Source of the DNA: Microbispora sp. H11081
GTDB taxonomy: Bacteria; Actinomycetota; Actinomycetes; Streptosporangiales; Streptosporangiaceae
Assembly (NCBI RefSeq): GCF_012999535.1
Contig: NZ_JABBWV010000005.1
Span: 310,001-374,000, forward strand
DNA: 64,000 nucleotides
Direction of reading: 5' to 3'
Shown: piece by piece, positions 35,502-43,734 of the stretch
Numbering within the stretch: the first letter of the stretch is position 1
Layout: every line of letters starts with the position of its first letter
Program-made: the position numbers and the translations under genes
The notes under the pieces: generated by a model
Told to the model about the DNA's origin: nothing
The model's input: the letters and a program-made list of their open reading frames with translations, nothing else
The model's database searches: none

Positions 35502-36806
35502 TTATCGGCCCGGCAAGCCGTGCAAAAGCCCCGGCGACGCACGGCGGACCAATACCCCCTCGGCGTACGGCAGGCGGCCCAGAGACCCGGTGGGCAGCGG
35601 GACCATGCCCTCGGGCGCCTCCGTCAGCCGCGTGGAGAAGCCGAGACGGCGGCCGGCGCGCCCCCGCGCCGAGACGTAGTCGTCCGCCCCCGCGAAGATC
35701 GCTTCGCCCACGGATCCGAGCCGCGACAGCGCCTCCCCCACTTCCTCGCCCGGCCGGACCACGGTGGCGGGCAGGCGGTCGGTCTCGGCGTCGGAACGGA
35801 CCAGCACCGCGCCGTCGAGCCAGGCGACCAGGCAGACCGTGATCTCCTCGAACCCGGCGCGCACGGCCTCGGCCGCCAGTTCGGCGCGGCCGGGGACATC
35901 CCAGCCGTGTAAGGAGAAGACCGGCGCGACCGGCGGCGAGGCCGCTGGGGGCGAGGCGAGCGCCCGGCGCACGGCCTCGACGCCCGCCCGCGCGTACGGC
36001 ACGGTCCGCTCGGGCAGCCGGTCCAGCGGAAACCAGGCCAGTTCGGCGCATTTGTGCGGCTCGGCGTTGACGGGCGTGCCGGTGACCGAGCGCGCGACGA
36101 GGAACATCCCGATGCGGGCCGTACCGCCCGGGTTGCGGTGGTGCATCACGTGCACCACCTCGCAGCCGTCCACCTCGACGCCGAGCTCCTCGCGGGCCTC
36201 CCGTACGGTGGCGCCGACCACGGACTCCCCCTCCTCCAGGTGCCCGGACGGCATGATCTGCCACTCCCCGTCGGCGTAGCCGGTGCCGCCGCGCCGGCCG
36301 AGCAGCACCCTGTCGCCGTCCGTGAGCACCAGGTGCACGTCGACGACCGGGCGGTAGCGGCCCGGGGCGTACGTCGCGGCGTCGAGCAGGGCGGGCAGCG
36401 TCGTCGCGTTCGCGGAGATGAACTCCCCCAGCGCGGGCGGCACCATGTTGAGGCCGCGCACGTCGGCCGGGCGCACCCGCCGCACCTCGTGCAGGCCGAT
36501 GCCCGGGTCGAGGAACTCCGGGCCGCTGCGCAGCGACAGGTCGAGCGACACCAGCCGGCAGGCGTACACGTCGCTGAGGCGGCCCGGCTCCGCGAGGGTG
36601 AACACGTGCAGCGCGGGCCCCGCCGTCGCGCCGAGCTCCTCGTCGAGCTCGCGGCGCAGCGCCGCCTCCGGTGAGGCGTCGCCCGGCTCGACCCCGCCGC
36701 CTGGCGTCACCCAGTACGGCTCGCGCTCGGGTCGTACCCGGCGGAACAGGACGATCTCGTCGCCGTCGAACAGAATGGCCCGGACACCGTGCCGTACGGA
36801 GGTCAT
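35502..36806 (-). CDS. Multi-domain Nudix hydrolase
   Basis: A 434-residue protein with two recognisable Nudix folds and a third, degenerate one. Domain 1 (about 5-140) has WVTPGGGVEPGD followed by ALRRELDEELG. Domain 2 (about 150-285) has the canonical box GHLEEGESVVGATVREAREE. Domain 3 (about 295-434) begins with FSLHGWDVPGRAELA and keeps the sheet pattern, but its box position (RPGEEVGEALSRLGSVGEA) lacks the REUXEE residues. Substrates are unknown. It is transcribed alone, divergent from the aldo-keto reductase. Confidence 0.85.
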   Translation of the reverse strand: MTSVRHGVRAILFDGDEIVLFRRVRPEREPYWVTPGGGVEPGDASPEAALRRELDEELGATAGPALHVFTLAEPGRLSDVYACRLVSLDLSLRSGPEFLDPGIGLHEVRRVRPADVRGLNMVPPALGEFISANATTLPALLDAATYAPGRYRPVVDVHLVLTDGDRVLLGRRGGTGYADGEWQIMPSGHLEEGESVVGATVREAREELGVEVDGCEVVHVMHHRNPGGTARIGMFLVARSVTGTPVNAEPHKCAELAWFPLDRLPERTVPYARAGVEAVRRALASPPAASPPVAPVFSLHGWDVPGRAELAAEAVRAGFEEITVCLVAWLDGAVLVRSDAETDRLPATVVRPGEEVGEALSRLGSVGEAIFAGADDYVSARGRAGRRLGFSTRLTEAPEGMVPLPTGSLGRLPYAEGVLVRRASPGLLHGLPGR

Positions 36807-36913
36807 GCCGGGAATCCTCTCGCGGACGGTCCGGCGTCCGCTGCCCGAAGGGGCCGAAATACGGTGGGGGAAGCTCTTTCGATGGGGGTTCCGCGAGAAG
36901 GGGATAGTGGACG

Positions 36914-37849
36914 ATGACGGAAATGACCTACCGGCGGCTGGGGGACTCGGGGCTCGTCGTCTCGGCTCTGGGCCTCGGCGGCAACAACTTCGGCGGCAGG
37001 CTCGACCTCGACGCCACCCGAGCGGTGGTCGACGCGGCGCTCGACGCGGGCGTCACGCTGATCGACACGGCGGACATCTACGGCGAGTCGGAGACGCTGC
37101 TCGGCGAGGTGCTGAAGGGGCGGCGTGACCAGGTCGTGCTCGCCACCAAGTTCGGCGGGGACGTGCGCGGCGCCAACGGGCCCGACTGGGGCGCGCGGGG
37201 CTCGCGGCGGTACGTCCGCCTGGCGGTCGAGCGGTCGCTGCGCCGCCTCAAGACCGACTGGATCGACCTCTACCAACTGCACTTCCCCGACCCCTCCACC
37301 CCGGTCGAGGAGACCCTGTCGGTCCTGACCGATCTGGTGCGGGAGGGCAAGGTCCGCTATGTCGGCTCGTCCAACTTCAAGTCCTGGCAGGTCACCGACG
37401 CGGACTGGATCGCCCGCACCGGTGGCTTCGAGCGTTTCGTGAGCGCGCAGAACGAGTACAGCCTGCTCGACCGGGGGGTGGAGCGGGAACTGGTCCCGGC
37501 GCTGCTGCACCACGGCGTCGGCCTGCTGCCGTACTTCCCGCTGGCCAACGGCCTGCTGACCGGCAAGTACCGGCGTGGGGAGGAGCCGCCGGCGGGCACC
37601 AGGCTCGCGGGCCGGCCGCAGTATCTGACGGACGCGCGGTTCGCGGTGGTGGAGCGGCTCCGGGAGTTCGCCGAGCGGCAGGGGGTGACCCTGCTCGACC
37701 TCGCGATCGGCGGCCTGCTCGCGCAGCCGGCGGTCTCGTCGGTGATCGCGGGGGCGACCCGGCCCGAGCAGGTCAAGGCCAATGTCGCGGCGGCGGCGTG
37801 GCGGCCGGACGAGGCGGCACTGGCGGAGCTGAACGAGATCGCACGCTGA
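36914..37849 (+). CDS. Aldo/keto reductase
   Basis: A 311-residue TIM-barrel NADPH-dependent oxidoreductase with the complete tetrad: Asp51, Tyr56 (DTADIYGESE), Lys79 (LATKFGG) and His123 (LYQLHFPDP). The C-terminal cofactor region SSVIAGATRPEQV is present. It resembles the YghZ/Tas-like group acting on aldehydes. A second ATG at 36923 is also possible. There are no functional clues from neighbours. Confidence 0.92.
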   Translation: MTEMTYRRLGDSGLVVSALGLGGNNFGGRLDLDATRAVVDAALDAGVTLIDTADIYGESETLLGEVLKGRRDQVVLATKFGGDVRGANGPDWGARGSRRYVRLAVERSLRRLKTDWIDLYQLHFPDPSTPVEETLSVLTDLVREGKVRYVGSSNFKSWQVTDADWIARTGGFERFVSAQNEYSLLDRGVERELVPALLHHGVGLLPYFPLANGLLTGKYRRGEEPPAGTRLAGRPQYLTDARFAVVERLREFAERQGVTLLDLAIGGLLAQPAVSSVIAGATRPEQVKANVAAAAWRPDEAALAELNEIAR

Positions 37850-37867
37850 CCGGGGGGACCGTGCTCG

Positions 37868-38194
37868 TCAGGCGTCGAGTATCTCGATGAGGCGGCTCAG
37901 GTAGGGCGGCACGTTGCGCAACCGCACGGCGGTGCCGCCCTTCACGGGGGATCCGGGAGCCAGCAGGGCCCGCAACCCGGCCAGGTCGACGAACCGCAGG
38001 TCGCCGGTGTCGACGACGATCTCGCCGCGCTCGCTCCTCGCCGCGGCGAGCGCGGTCGCCAGGGCGGCGCTGTTCGACAGGTCCACCTCGCCCGCCAGGA
38101 TCACGGACGAGTCCGCGGGGGACCACCTGACGCTGAGGTAACTGTCCGTGTAGAGAACGCCGTGGTCGCCGTTGGACGGCCTCACGAGGCGCAC
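37868..38194 (-). CDS. STAS-domain anti-sigma factor antagonist
   Basis: A 108-residue STAS protein. Strands and helices match SpoIIAA-like antagonists: ILAGEVDLSNSAALATAL, then IVVDTGDLRFVDLAGLRAL, where the phosphorylatable position carries Asp-Leu-Ala rather than Asp-Ser. The usual Ser is therefore replaced, so phospho-control may be lost or altered. The proposed GTG at 38194 has no good ribosome-binding site. An ATP-binding (RsbW-like) gene lies 240 bp upstream on the same strand. Confidence 0.8.
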   Translation of the reverse strand: MRLVRPSNGDHGVLYTDSYLSVRWSPADSSVILAGEVDLSNSAALATALAAARSERGEIVVDTGDLRFVDLAGLRALLAPGSPVKGGTAVRLRNVPPYLSRLIEILDA

Positions 38195-38205
38195 CGGCAG
38201 GGCAC

Positions 38206-38233
38206 ACCGGTGCGAGGAACGTTGCGCACCGGT
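38206..38233. promoter_or_regulatory. 9-bp-arm inverted repeat upstream of the STAS gene
   Basis: accggtgcg and cgcaccggt (38206-38214, 38225-38233) are perfect complements around a 10-bp spacer, just upstream of the STAS start. Either an operator or a hairpin in the leader; the role is unknown. Confidence 0.4.
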
Positions 38234-38433
38234 CCCGGGCGCGTGGTCGTGGAGCAGGACACGGTGAACGCCGTCACGGTCCCACCTCCCTGCTGGAAGC
38301 GGAGATAATCACCGAGCGTGGCCGTCCGACAGCGCGATTGTCAATGCCTCGCCCACCCGGATCGTACGGAAGCCGGAGATCGGCGCCCGGTTCCCCGGGT
38401 GCGGGCCTGGAGCGCCTCGTCCCGGGGGAATGA

Positions 38434-38982
38434 TCAGTAGCCGGCGGCCTCGGCGGTGAAACCGGCCCACACGGCCTTGCCCACGGGCCGCAGCGGCGCC
38501 CAGCCCCACATCTGGCTGACCCCGGCGACCACCTGGAGGCCCCGCCCGGTCTCGGCCACGTAGTCGGGCTCGCGCAGCACCGGCGCGGCGTTGCTGGGGT
38601 CGGTGACCACGCACAGCAGCGCACGCGACGAGCGGAACATCAGCAGGCGCACCGGCAGGGGATGGATGGCCTGGTGCCGCAGGCCGTGGCGCAGCGCGTT
38701 GGTGACGAGTTCGCAGACCGCGAGCGCGGCGTCGTCCGCGACGTCCTCCATGGCCCAGGTTCGCAACACGCCGGTGGCGAAATGCCGCGCGGTGCGCGCG
38801 GCGAGGCTCTCACGGTGGAATTCGTGCACGGCCACCTGGGGGACTCCGCACGGCTCCGCGCCACCCGTCCACGGCCAGCGCCTGCCATCGGGAAAGACCT
38901 GCTCAAGCGTGCCGAGCCACGGATCCCGGGCAACGCCTTCGGCTTCTGCGAGAGAAGCACGGTCTGTCCGATAACCAGTCAT
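38434..38982 (-). CDS. ATP-binding (HATPase_c, RsbW-like) regulatory protein
   Basis: A 182-residue GHKL-fold protein of the anti-sigma/serine kinase type common in actinobacteria. The N box is ALAVCELVTNALRHGL, the G1 box is degenerate (VVTDPSNAAPVLREPDY), and G2 is TGRGLQVVAGVSQMWG. The first 60 residues are variable. I chose ATG 38982 with AGGG upstream; a longer start at 39012 has no ribosome-binding site. It may work with the STAS protein downstream. Divergent from the DUF397 gene. Confidence 0.85.
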   Translation of the reverse strand: MTGYRTDRASLAEAEGVARDPWLGTLEQVFPDGRRWPWTGGAEPCGVPQVAVHEFHRESLAARTARHFATGVLRTWAMEDVADDAALAVCELVTNALRHGLRHQAIHPLPVRLLMFRSSRALLCVVTDPSNAAPVLREPDYVAETGRGLQVVAGVSQMWGWAPLRPVGKAVWAGFTAEAAGY

Positions 38983-39131
38983 TGAGAGCCCTATGAGGTT
39001 GATGTCGACCATGTGGCGGGGATGACTCAGTAAGTCATAGTGCTCCCATTGATGCTCTTGTGCAAGTACGGATGCACGTGCATACGCACGCGTGCGGTAG
39101 GTGCTGGTTCGGATTGCGAAACGAGGCGCCC

Positions 39132-39380
39132 ATGTCCGTGATCTACAACGGAATGCCCTCATCTCACCTGGGAGAGCAGGCCTGGCGCAAGAGCCGGCAC
39201 AGCAATCCGAGCGGCAACTGCGTCGAGATCGCCGCGCTGCCCGACGGCCGGGTGGCCTTGCGCAACTCCCGGCACCCGTCCGGACCGGCGCTTATCCTGC
39301 CGCTACAGGACATGGCCGCATTCCTCCGCTCCGCCAAGGAGGGGGAATTCGACGACATCCTCGGCTGTATGGAGAAATGA
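39132..39380 (+). CDS. DUF397 protein
   Basis: An 82-residue DUF397 protein with WRKSRHSNPSGNCVEIAALP, VALRNSRHPSGPAL and a final AAFLRSAKEGEFD. These small actinobacterial proteins pair with XRE/DUF5753 regulators and are proposed to act as their antagonists. ATG 39132 has GAGG upstream. The partner XRE gene follows after 79 bp, the reverse of the usual order. Confidence 0.9.
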   Translation: MSVIYNGMPSSHLGEQAWRKSRHSNPSGNCVEIAALPDGRVALRNSRHPSGPALILPLQDMAAFLRSAKEGEFDDILGCMEK

Positions 39381-39459
39381 TCTCACCACTTGCATGGGCC
39401 CGGGTGACGAGTATCGTGAACCTGGCGTAAACCCATCGGTGCACCTCAAAGGACCTCAT

Positions 39460-40365
39460 ATGACTGCGGCCCCTGCGGAGGGTGTGCCTCACCCGCTCGA
39501 CCTGGCATCACGATCACTCCGCAGCCCGACCGTCCTGCGCATCCTGCTCGGCACCCAGCTGCGACGGCTCCGTGAGAGCAGGCACATCCGGCTGGAGGAG
39601 GCGGGCAACGCCATCCGCGCGTCCCACTCGAAGATCAGCCGGATGGAGCTCGGGCGCGTCGGGTTCCGCCGCCGTGACGTCGCCGACCTCCTCACCCTCT
39701 ACGGAGTCACCGACGAGAGCGAGCGCGAGGCGCTGCTTTCGCTCGTCGCCCAGGCCAACGCCCCCGGCTGGTGGCACAAGTACGACGACGTCCTGCCCTC
39801 CTGGTTCGAGGCGTACGTCGGCCTGGAGCAGGCCGCGAGCGCGATCCGCTGCTACGAGGTGCAGTTCGTGCCGGGCCTGCTGCAGACCCCGGAGTACGCG
39901 GAGGCCGTGGTGCGGCTCGGCCACCAGGAGGCCTCCGACGATGAGGTCGAGCGCCGGGTCCGGCTGCGGATGGACCGCCAGGAGGTGCTGACCAGGGAGG
40001 ACCCGCCGCTGCTGTGGGCGGTGATCGACGAGGCCGTGCTGCGCCGTCCCGTCGGAGGCGCCAAGGTGATGAAGGCCCAGATAGAGCACCTGCTTGAGAT
40101 GATCTCGCTGCCTCGGGTGACGCTCCAGGTCATCCCGTTCAGCGCCGGCGGGCACGCCGCCGCGGGCGGGCCGTTCAGCATCCTGCGCTTCGCGGGCGTC
40201 GGCCTGCCCGACGTCGTCTACCTCGAACAGCTCACCAGTGCCATCTATCTGGAGAAGCCCGAGTACATCGACCGCTACCTCGAGGTCATGGAGCGCCTGT
40301 GCATCCAGGCCAGGCCGGCCTCGGACACCGAGCGGATGCTGTGTCAGCTCATGACGGAGCTGTGA
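39460..40365 (+). CDS. XRE-family regulator with DUF5753 (BldB/WhiJ-type partner)
   Basis: A 301-residue regulator: HTH_3 near residues 25-80 (LRRLRESRHIRLEEAGNAIR, SHSKISRMELGR) followed by the DUF5753 sensor domain (EAYVGLEQAASAIRCYEVQF, VPGLLQTPEYAEAVV, VTLQVIPFSAGGH). Such proteins control development and antibiotic genes in Streptomyces with DUF397 partners. AAAGGA lies 7 bp upstream of the ATG at 39460. Confidence 0.92.
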   Translation: MTAAPAEGVPHPLDLASRSLRSPTVLRILLGTQLRRLRESRHIRLEEAGNAIRASHSKISRMELGRVGFRRRDVADLLTLYGVTDESEREALLSLVAQANAPGWWHKYDDVLPSWFEAYVGLEQAASAIRCYEVQFVPGLLQTPEYAEAVVRLGHQEASDDEVERRVRLRMDRQEVLTREDPPLLWAVIDEAVLRRPVGGAKVMKAQIEHLLEMISLPRVTLQVIPFSAGGHAAAGGPFSILRFAGVGLPDVVYLEQLTSAIYLEKPEYIDRYLEVMERLCIQARPASDTERMLCQLMTEL

Positions 40366-40507
40366 CGATGCGCTAGCGTCGCCGGGGTGACCTCCGCTGC
40401 CGCACGCCCGCAGGAGACCGTGGCGTAAGCAGTGCCTGAAAATACGTGTCAGGTGCCCGTACGCGGTAAATGGAGTACTACCACACTGTGGGGCAAGCAG
40501 GAGGGCG

Positions 40508-40906
40508 GTGAGAACCTTGGCGAGCAGCCTGCTCAGCCTGGAGTTCGACCGAAGTTCGGTCACCAGGGTGCGGCATCTCGTCATGGTTTCGGCCCAGGAA
40601 GCCGGGCTCAAGGGCGTCGTCCTGGAAGACTACGTGCTCGCGGTGCACGAGGCCGTCACCAACGCCGTCAGGTACGGCTCGCCGCCCCGGGGAATCGCCA
40701 TGTGGCGCGAGACGGGGACGCTGGTGTGCGAGATCACCGACCAGGGGCCGGGCATCCCCGACGAGGTGCTGGAGCGCGAGGAGCCGGCGACGCGGTTCGA
40801 CTTCGGGGGACGCGGGCTGTGGCTGATGGACCGCCTCGCCGATCGGGTCGTGCGTACGGGCGCCGACGGCACGGTGATCCGCCTCAGCGTGCGGCTTCCC
40901 TCGTAG
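40508..40906 (+). CDS. ATP-binding anti-sigma-type regulator (HATPase_c)
   Basis: A 132-residue RsbW/SpoIIAB-like GHKL protein with the N box DYVLAVHEAVTNAVRYG, G1 ITDQGPGIPDEV and G2 FGGRGLWLMDRLADRV. All nucleotide-binding boxes are intact, so it could be a serine kinase or anti-sigma factor. The start is ambiguous: GTG 40508 sits 2 bp after AGGAGGG, and TTG 40517 is 11 bp after it. No partner sigma factor is adjacent. Confidence 0.88.
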   Translation: MRTLASSLLSLEFDRSSVTRVRHLVMVSAQEAGLKGVVLEDYVLAVHEAVTNAVRYGSPPRGIAMWRETGTLVCEITDQGPGIPDEVLEREEPATRFDFGGRGLWLMDRLADRVVRTGADGTVIRLSVRLPS

Positions 40907-41198
40907 ACCGTTGGCTTCCGCTGAGAGCGGAGCACGACACCGGCCGACCGAAAACCCGCCTTCCGACTCCTCTGCGGTCAGGATTGGCACGCTTTGAGCT
41001 GGGCATTTCTGCTCTCGGCATTCCGCCGCCCCCGGTCGGAAGCCGGGCTGCGCGGGCGAGCCGTAATCATGAATTTGGTTCACTGGAATTCCGGGCAATC
41101 CGGGTCGGACGTCGAGACCTTGCTAGGCTGCAGGGAACCGTAGAACCGGGGCGTTGTCTCACCCGGCAGGTGAGACCGTCGAGAAGTGGGGTCACACC

Positions 41199-41318
41199 GT
41201 GAAGAAGCTGCTTGTTCTCGCTCTTGTCGCCGTCGGCGGGCTCCTGGTCTGGCGCAAGGTGCAGGCCGACCGTGCGGAGCTCGACCTGTGGACCGAGGCC
41301 ACCGGCAGCGAGAACTGA
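41199..41318 (+). CDS. DLW-39 family small protein
   Basis: A 39-residue peptide: a single hydrophobic helix (KKLLVLALVAVGGLLVW) followed by RKVQADRAELDLWTEATGSE, with the family's Asp-Leu-Trp. This tiny actinobacterial family usually lies near gyrA and tRNA genes; here tRNA-Ala is 880 bp downstream. It is a predicted single-pass membrane protein of unknown function. GTG start. Confidence 0.9.
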   Translation: MKKLLVLALVAVGGLLVWRKVQADRAELDLWTEATGSEN

Positions 41319-41357
41319 CCACCGGGGATGGTGCTTGATCGTGGCAGAGGTGCGGGA

Positions 41358-42074
41358 ATGGCCCCCGTGAAGCTGGCCTGCCTTGACCTGGCCGGGACCA
41401 CGATCGGTGACATCGACATGGTGGAACGGGCGATCGCCGAGGCGATCGCCACGCAGGGCATCGTCCCCGGGACCAGCGCATATGCCCGTGCCATGGTGCA
41501 TGTGCACAGGTCCCGGGGATGCCCCAAGATCGAGATCTTCCGGGGTATCTTCCCCGGCAACGAGGCGCAGGCGCAGGCGGCGAACCTGACCTTCGAGCGT
41601 TCCTACCAGAACGCCATCGAGAGGTCCGGTCTCGTGCCGCTGCCGGGGGCCGTCGAGGCCGTCGCCAAGCTGCGCGACGCCGGGCTGAAGATCGCCCTGA
41701 TCACCGGCTTCAGCCGGGCCACCCTGGGGCGGGTGCTGAGCAGCCTCACCTGGGTCGACATGCTGGACCTCGCGCTGTGCCCGGAGGACGCCGGACGTGG
41801 CCGTCCGTACCCCGACATGGTGCTCACCGCCGTACTGCGCTCCGGCGTCGACGACGTACGGCAGGTGGCCGTCGCGGGTGACTCCGAGAGCGACATGCTG
41901 TGCGGCCGGCGCGCGGGCGCCTCGGTAGTCGCCGGAGTGCTCGGCGGCGTGCACAGCAAGGAGCGTCTGCTCGGCGGCGGCGCCACCCACATCATCGACT
42001 CCATCGCCGACTTCCCGGGGCTCGTCCTCGGCACCGGGGTGAGCGCCTCTCCGGTCGCCGCCCCGGCCCCCTGA
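41358..42074 (+). CDS. HAD-superfamily phosphonatase-like hydrolase
   Basis: A 238-residue HAD hydrolase. Motif I is CLDLAGTT, with Ala in place of the usual second Asp, as in phosphonoacetaldehyde hydrolase. Motif II lies in LITGFSRATL, Lys/Asp motifs in CPEDAGRGRPYPDM, and motif IV in AVAGDSESDMLCG. The cap region lacks the clear phosphonatase Lys signature, so it is 'phosphonatase-like' with unknown substrate. ATG 41358 was chosen over an upstream in-frame codon at 41328. No phosphonate genes are near. Confidence 0.88.
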   Translation: MAPVKLACLDLAGTTIGDIDMVERAIAEAIATQGIVPGTSAYARAMVHVHRSRGCPKIEIFRGIFPGNEAQAQAANLTFERSYQNAIERSGLVPLPGAVEAVAKLRDAGLKIALITGFSRATLGRVLSSLTWVDMLDLALCPEDAGRGRPYPDMVLTAVLRSGVDDVRQVAVAGDSESDMLCGRRAGASVVAGVLGGVHSKERLLGGGATHIIDSIADFPGLVLGTGVSASPVAAPAP

Positions 42075-42196
42075 ACCTCGGGCCCGCCCACACCGCGGCA
42101 CGACACGCTATCGAGTGGCGCTCGGGTGCGGCCTGTTGCTACGGTGTACGCACCGGCGGCCTGTGGATCTGCGCTTTCACACGGATCGCATGCCAC

Positions 42197-42269
42197 GGGG
42201 CCTTAGCTCAGCTGGCAGAGCGCCTGCTTTGCAAGCAGGAAGTCAGGGGTTCGAATCCCCTAGGCTCCA
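42197..42269 (+). tRNA. tRNA-Ala (anticodon UGC)
   Basis: A 73-nt tRNA starting ggggccttagctcagctggc, with a 7-bp acceptor stem, anticodon loop ctttgcaag giving UGC, T arm ggggttcgaatcccc and discriminator A. CCA is not encoded. Its 3' half (from 42228) is the attachment core used by the integrated element downstream. Confidence 0.97.
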
Positions 42270-42271
42270 CC
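42228..42271. repeat. attL: 44-bp attachment core in the 3' half of tRNA-Ala
   Basis: This 44-bp stretch, from the anticodon loop to 2 bp past the tRNA, is repeated perfectly at 57023-57066. The pair brackets the integrase-xis-rep-tra gene set, so these are attL and attR of an AICE. Integration leaves the tRNA intact. A degenerate third copy is at 63397-63440. Confidence 0.95.
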
Positions 42272-42278
42272 TCCCAAA

Positions 42279-42309
42279 ACACCGCCTCCCTGATCTTAGG
42301 AAGCGGTGT
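42279..42309. terminator. Hairpin between tRNA-Ala and int
   Basis: acaccgcctcc pairs with ggaagcggtgt around tgatctta-like loop sequence. It can terminate both the rightward tRNA transcript and the leftward int transcript. Confidence 0.65.
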
Positions 42310-42328
42310 CCGGGCCATTAACGGGCCA

Positions 42329-43489
42329 TTAGCTCTCAGCGCTGCTCTCCTTCTTGCCGTTGGCCGCCTTCCGGTCGGCCTCCACGCGAGCGCTCAGCGC
42401 ATCGGCGATCCTCTGGTCGGCGTCGCGGGTCGCGTGCTGGTAGATCAGCGCCGCTCGGTCGCTGTCGTGCCCCATCCGGGCCTTGAGATCGGCGAGGCTC
42501 GCGCCCGACTGCGCGGCGAGCGTGTTGCCGGTGTGTCGTAGATCGTGGAAGTGCAGGCCCTTGACGCCCATTTCCTTGAGCGCTCCCGCCCACTTGGCCT
42601 CACGCCGGAAGTTGCCGCCGCGCAGGTAACCGCCTCGCTTGCCAAGAAAGACGAACGCCTCGTCGGCCTGGTCGACGAACTCGGCCAGGTGCTCGGTCAG
42701 CGCGGGGACGATCGCCGAGGGGATGCTGACGGTGCGCTTGCCGGCCCGCGACTTGGGCGGCGCGAGCACCATGTCTCCGCCATCCAGCTCGATGAGCTGT
42801 TCCCGCACGCGTACTATCCGCGCCTTGAGGTCGATGTCCGACCGCCGCAGCGCGATGACCTCGCCCCATCGCAGGCTGGCGAACGTGGTCAGCAGGATCA
42901 GCGCCCGGAACCGCCGGTCGGCCATCTTGTCGGCCAGCTCGAAAACCTGGGCCACGGTGAGGATGGGCCGCTCGGGGGTTTGCTCGTTGTCCGCGCCCTT
43001 GATCCGGCAGGGGTTCCGGCTGAGCAGCTTGTCCTCTTCGACGGCCGTCATCAGCACGGCCCGCAGCAGGCGGTACGCCTTGGCCGCGGTGGACACCGAG
43101 ACGCCGTTGTCGATGAGCTTCGCCCGCCACGACCGGATCATCTGCGTCGTCAGCTTGCCCACGGCCACGCCGCCCAGGCCAGGGACGATGTGCCGGTCCA
43201 GGAGCCAGGTGTACAGCTCGACCGTCTTGGGCCGCAGGCCCGGTCGCTCCTTAATCCACGTCCGGGCATAGTCGCCGAGCAGGACTTTCCCGCGAACGGG
43301 GTCCGTCCACTCCCCTGAGATCATCTGCGCTTCGATCAGGGTCAGCGCGCGATCTGCTTCGGTCCGCGTGGCGTAGGTGATTGGGCCGGTATGCATCCGC
43401 CCATCCGGGCCGGGATAGCGAATCTGAAAGCGGCCGGACTCTCGCTTGCGGATATTGCCGAAACGCCGGTGACCGTCTCTGTTCGCCAT
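42329..43489 (-). CDS. int: AICE tyrosine site-specific integrase
   Basis: A 386-residue tyrosine recombinase that would integrate and excise the element at tRNA-Ala. An SAM-like core-binding domain (about 70-165) precedes the catalytic domain. Catalytic residues: Arg in FASLRWGEVIAL, HxxR in LHFHDLRHTGNT, His/Trp-equivalent in MGHDSDRA and Tyr in ALIYQHATRDAD. Its stop is 58 bp from attL, the standard AICE placement. The ATG shares one base with the xis stop (TGATG). Confidence 0.96.
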   Translation of the reverse strand: MANRDGHRRFGNIRKRESGRFQIRYPGPDGRMHTGPITYATRTEADRALTLIEAQMISGEWTDPVRGKVLLGDYARTWIKERPGLRPKTVELYTWLLDRHIVPGLGGVAVGKLTTQMIRSWRAKLIDNGVSVSTAAKAYRLLRAVLMTAVEEDKLLSRNPCRIKGADNEQTPERPILTVAQVFELADKMADRRFRALILLTTFASLRWGEVIALRRSDIDLKARIVRVREQLIELDGGDMVLAPPKSRAGKRTVSIPSAIVPALTEHLAEFVDQADEAFVFLGKRGGYLRGGNFRREAKWAGALKEMGVKGLHFHDLRHTGNTLAAQSGASLADLKARMGHDSDRAALIYQHATRDADQRIADALSARVEADRKAANGKKESSAES

Positions 43490-43734
43490 CAGGCCGCCCG
43501 TCCCTTCGGGGCCTTCATCGGCTCGACGAGCCCGGCCGCGATGAACGCTTCGAGAGCGGCTTCGGGAATGCGAACGCCACGACCGACGCGGACGAAGAAG
43601 ATACGGCGTTCGGCGATCAGCCGACGAGGAAAGCGAACCGAGGTGTTCAGCCGTTCGGCCGCCTCTTCGACGCGGAGAAGACGGCCTTGAGCCTCGGGCG
43701 GGAGCGGCGTAGCGGGCGAGGTTGTATTCGTCAT
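43489..43734 (-). CDS. xis: AICE excisionase (HTH_17/MerR-like)
   Basis: An 81-residue small winged-helix protein: LLRVEEAAERLNTSVRFPRR, LIAERRIFFVRVGRGVRIPE, AALEAFI. This is the usual pattern of pSAM2-type Xis, which directs the integrase to excision. It overlaps int by 1 bp and rep by 4 bp, completing the rep-xis-int block of pSAM2-like elements. Confidence 0.93.
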   Translation of the reverse strand: MTNTTSPATPLPPEAQGRLLRVEEAAERLNTSVRFPRRLIAERRIFFVRVGRGVRIPEAALEAFIAAGLVEPMKAPKGRAA

